Assembly: GCA_031553195.1 (NCBI GenBank)
Contig: JAVBLV010000058.1
Coordinates: 1-14,909 of the forward strand
Direction of reading: 5' to 3'
Length of the DNA: 14,909 bases
Source: JAVBLV01 sp031553195
GTDB lineage: Bacteria; Bacteroidota; Bacteroidia; Bacteroidales; P3
The notes below the pieces were generated by a model. The model was not told the origin of the DNA and searched no databases. It saw nothing but the letters and a program-made list of their open reading frames with translations. The translations under genes and the position numbers were made by a program. Shown here piece after piece: positions 12,840 through 14,909 of the stretch (positions within the stretch are counted from its first letter, which is position 1; every line of letters starts with the position of its first letter).

Positions 12840-13541
12840 TTATCTTCTCATAGAGGGTACGTGTCCAGGCATTAAATTCCCAAAGAACGTCCCCTCTCTC
12901 TGAGTTGCATATAAATGAGCCCCACTTCCATCCTTATGCATATATGGCATACCTAATTTTGTCCGCCCATAGGATTCTGCCATTTCATGAAAGACTACTG
13001 ATGGTCTGCCCTCCCAATTAGTTCCTCCTAAAATAGATTCCATTTTAAATGATCCAGAAGAAAGACGAACATAGGCATCCCCCTCTACAGGTGCAAGTTT
13101 CTCAAATCCCGTTCCTCCATTAGCATTTCTAGGTGTTTTTGAAATATTACTTACTGCCGAGTAGATATCTCCTTGATAAGAAGTCTCTTTAATCTGACCT
13201 GTCTTCCTATCCTTCCCATATCCAACATCACTAACATCATAAATAAATCTTAAATCGTTCCCGTTATCATCCTTTGCATTAATTAAATCATAAGTTAATG
13301 CAAGACCCCGATCATTATTTATTCGATTATTAATTTCATCCTGATTCATATCCCCAAAATTTAATCCTACTCTATTATTATCGAATGTCAAATATTGCTG
13401 ATTTCCCTCATTAACTATACTTTTGACGTCTGCTATCGCGGCATCATTAGTTACATCCCAAATCATTCCGGTAGGATCTACCCTTGTTATGGGGGTTGTT
13501 TCCACAATAGCTATATGGAGATTCCCATGGTCGTTTTTCAT
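12840..13541 (-). CDS. Orphan Rhs C-terminal tip, putative toxin domain
   Basis: The open frame gives 233 residues. The first ~15 are out of the ancestral frame; the real sequence resumes at PITRVDPTGMIWDV (residues 17-30), the DPxG junction that separates a conserved Rhs core from its variable tip. The ~205-residue tip has no certain family. Near its end is VVFHEMAESYG (His185, Glu186, Glu189) followed by H202, GAHLYATQRE (His209, Glu216). This spaced HE...H...E pattern suggests a zinc metallopeptidase-like fold, though HExxE replaces the usual HExxH. Alternatively these residues belong to another metal-binding toxin. The ORF lacks a native start and is probably a displaced cassette. Confidence 0.65.
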   Translation of the reverse strand: MKNDHGNLHIAIVETTPITRVDPTGMIWDVTNDAAIADVKSIVNEGNQQYLTFDNNRVGLNFGDMNQDEINNRINNDRGLALTYDLINAKDDNGNDLRFIYDVSDVGYGKDRKTGQIKETSYQGDIYSAVSNISKTPRNANGGTGFEKLAPVEGDAYVRLSSGSFKMESILGGTNWEGRPSVVFHEMAESYGRTKLGMPYMHKDGSGAHLYATQREGTFFGNLMPGHVPSMRR

Positions 13542-13623
13542 GGAGGACGTCAGATGAAAGCCACATGCTCAAATCGCTGTCATAATACCTTGCTCCGTAA
13601 TAATTATAGCCTGTTTCTTCGTC
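13492..13623 (-). pseudogene. Truncated, frameshifted Rhs core upstream of the tip
   Basis: On the minus strand from 13623 the frame reads DEETGYNYYGARYYDSDLSM, then WLSSD, EKRPWESPYSYCGNN, the conserved end of Rhs repeat-associated cores. Two stop codons (TAA, TGA at 13624-13629) directly precede it, so the remainder of the protein is gone. The frame is lost in a run of five G (plus strand 13491-13495): removing one base would join CGNN to PITRVDPTG exactly as in intact Rhs proteins. The tip is thus an orphan, not a working full-length effector in this arrangement. Confidence 0.85.
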
Positions 13624-13642
13624 TTATCAGCCCTCCTTCCGT

Positions 13643-13704
13643 CCTCCCGAAGGGAGGAAACCGCTTGCGCAAATGTATTTATATACGCAAACGGTTTCTT
13701 TTTT
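13643..13704 (+). terminator. Hairpin pair with T6 tail on the plus strand
   Basis: CCTCCC-GAA-GGGAGG (13643-13657) is a tight hairpin. Directly after it GAAACCGCTTGCG (13657-13669) pairs with CGCAAACGGTTTC (13686-13698) with one mismatch, followed by six T (13699-13704). This is a textbook intrinsic terminator on the plus strand, yet the flanking genes are all on the minus strand, where no T-tract follows. It separates the GldM-like gene from the Rhs remnant and may mark a cassette boundary. Confidence 0.55.
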
Positions 13705-13784
13705 GACACTCACCACTCATTGCTAGTTACTAGCTATAAAGATTTGAACTTTTGTTTTTTAAGCATTATTTGCGATGCATTCCA

Positions 13785-14480
13785 CTACTTTACAACATAT
13801 TTCTGTGAAAAGTCTAAAGAGAAATCCTTCCTATTCAAAAGAAAAGTTACAGTTCCTTTAACCTCTTTTTCTCCTTTAGTTGTTGAGGCACGAGTGAATT
13901 TTGTATAAATTTCATCTTTCATTAAAATTTCTTTTTCTCCATTGATATTAATGCGAATAGGATTCTCCGTATTATTTGCTCCAACTAAAATATAACACTC
14001 GTAATTGTCCCCTAGATTTAATGTATTATTTTTAAATTGAGCATTCGAAAATAAACGAACTCCTACATTATCAAATTGAAAGTACCCTGCACTTTTCTTT
14101 TCCAAATAATTATTAAGCATAAGATATTCAAGTATTTTATAGGAATATATACGTTGTCTTTCATTTTTTGAACTTAAATATCCAAGCATAGCTGTATTAT
14201 TTTTTAATAATGGAGATATCTGATCACATGCAATATCAATAAATTTATTTATTGAATCTTTTACATTATTTTTTAGACAATATTCAACTAAATCATGAAT
14301 GTATTTCGTTTCTTCTTTCCCTATAGATTCCTGCTTCGTTTTTATTAATTCAGTCAATAGGGTTATTGGGATGACAAAATTCTCATTTGCTGTTTTTCTA
14401 CTTATTATTATCTGATAAATTATAATAGCGAAAAGGATAAAAATAATAGATATAAATATTGTTTGTCGTTTATTTTTCAT
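13785..14480 (-). CDS. Membrane-anchored protein with GldM-like C-terminal domain
   Basis: A 231-residue protein. Residues 7-27 (TIFISIIFILFAIIIYQIIIS) form one membrane anchor. A helical, charged middle part (about 30-130) follows. Residues about 153-231 (TLNLGDNYECYILVGA, then PIRININGEKEILMKDE, then KGEKEVKGTVTFLL, ending QKYVVK) resemble the beta-sandwich repeats of GldM/PorM, the periplasmic motor-shaft protein of type IX secretion. The protein is less than half the length of GldM and lacks its long arrangement of domains. It sits directly after an incoming ORF and before an orphan Rhs tip, where an immunity gene is expected. Whether it is an immunity protein or a type IX-related accessory cannot be decided here. 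Confidence 0.55.
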   Translation of the reverse strand: MKNKRQTIFISIIFILFAIIIYQIIISRKTANENFVIPITLLTELIKTKQESIGKEETKYIHDLVEYCLKNNVKDSINKFIDIACDQISPLLKNNTAMLGYLSSKNERQRIYSYKILEYLMLNNYLEKKSAGYFQFDNVGVRLFSNAQFKNNTLNLGDNYECYILVGANNTENPIRININGEKEILMKDEIYTKFTRASTTKGEKEVKGTVTFLLNRKDFSLDFSQKYVVK

Positions 14481-14497
14481 AATTTATTTATATTTGA

Positions 14498-14909
14498 TTA
14501 TTCATAATACTTAATTATGGTATCTATTTGTTTCTCTCTTTTTTTAAGATTATCTACTTTTTCAGAGGAATCTTTACTATCTTTATATACATCTCCACTT
14601 CCATATGTTCCAGATGCATCCCTTCCTGTATATTTTATTACACCTCTTCCAGTGTAAGTGCCTTCAGCTTCTTTATTTCCATAGGAATATCCCAAAGGAT
14701 TTACCGTTGGAGAATTTTGTGAAGAGTTACTTTCAGGTAAAGTCTTCCTAATCTTTTCTGTTCCTGAGACTGCATCATTTGCTCCACGTAACACCTGTAT
14801 AATACTGGTTACTGCCTTTTCAATCTTACCGACAGATTGTTTTACAGACCTGTAAGCAGATCCTAATATAGGGAAATTGGTCATATCTATTGTCCCGCTA
14901 GACTCTCCT
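14498..14909 (-). CDS. Partial protein entering from the right edge, unknown
   Basis: The frame is open to the end of the window: before the internal Met at 14884 it continues GESSGTID, so the true start lies outside. The visible ~136 residues are not recognised. NFPILGSAYRSVKQSVGKIE resembles the short Pro-x-x-GSA segment found before toxin domains in some polymorphic toxins, but the match is weak. A glycine-rich stretch (GTYTGRGVIKYTGRDASGTY) and a charged helical tail (KKREKQIDTIIKYYE) follow. The gene ends 17 bases before the GldM-like gene on the same strand, so the two probably form a pair, possibly effector then immunity. Confidence 0.5.
   Translation of the reverse strand, partial: GESSGTIDMTNFPILGSAYRSVKQSVGKIEKAVTSIIQVLRGANDAVSGTEKIRKTLPESNSSQNSPTVNPLGYSYGNKEAEGTYTGRGVIKYTGRDASGTYGSGDVYKDSKDSSEKVDNLKKREKQIDTIIKYYE

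Overview
The window looks like chromosome from a member of the Bacteroidales. The proteins are of Bacteroidetes type: a CarboxypepD_reg/DUF5686 outer-membrane protein, an HU-related histone-like protein of the Bacteroidales-specific kind, and a GldM-like domain. Three promoters match the Bacteroidetes -7 box TAnnTTTG, Shine-Dalgarno sequences are mostly absent, and dispersed non-coding repeats are frequent. The genus cannot be fixed from the sequence.

Layout. Positions 1-630 are non-coding and built from dispersed repeats. Positions 631-3315 (minus) encode a large DUF5686 surface protein lying between two direct copies of a ~110-bp repeat. Positions 3379-6709 (all minus) form a compact six-gene operon: TraB/GumN-like secreted protein, ABC ATPase, ABC-2 type permease, YtrA-type GntR regulator, and two tiny overlapping ORFs. 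Its promoter carries a dyad that could be the operator of that regulator. Positions 7129-10356 (plus) hold housekeeping genes: kdsA (lipopolysaccharide Kdo synthesis), trmD (tRNA m1G37 methylation) and mgtE (magnesium transport).

The best candidate for an undescribed element is the mgtE 5' leader (8833-8973). It has a consensus promoter, an 18-codon leader ORF with an acidic/proline-rich start, and four complementary segments that could form mutually exclusive hairpins. One of these hairpins is a perfect 10-bp stem that hides the AGGAG in front of mgtE. The layout resembles translation-coupled attenuation.

Positions 10357-11459 are a decayed zone. It holds the frameshifted C-terminal stub of an RND efflux pump, a MITE-like segment bounded by 13-bp inverted repeats, a second copy of a dispersed repeat, three consecutive triloop hairpins, and six tandem 22-23-bp units beside an HU-like gene (11460-11843).

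Positions 12009-14909 (minus) are visibly more AT-rich and resemble a polymorphic-toxin island. It contains the end of an unknown protein entering from the right edge, a membrane protein with a GldM-like C-terminal domain, an orphan Rhs C-terminal tip whose core is truncated and frameshifted, a small lipoprotein, and a two-helix membrane protein. The alternation of toxin tips with small neighbour genes suggests displaced toxin/immunity cassettes, but toxicity and immunity are inferred from context only.
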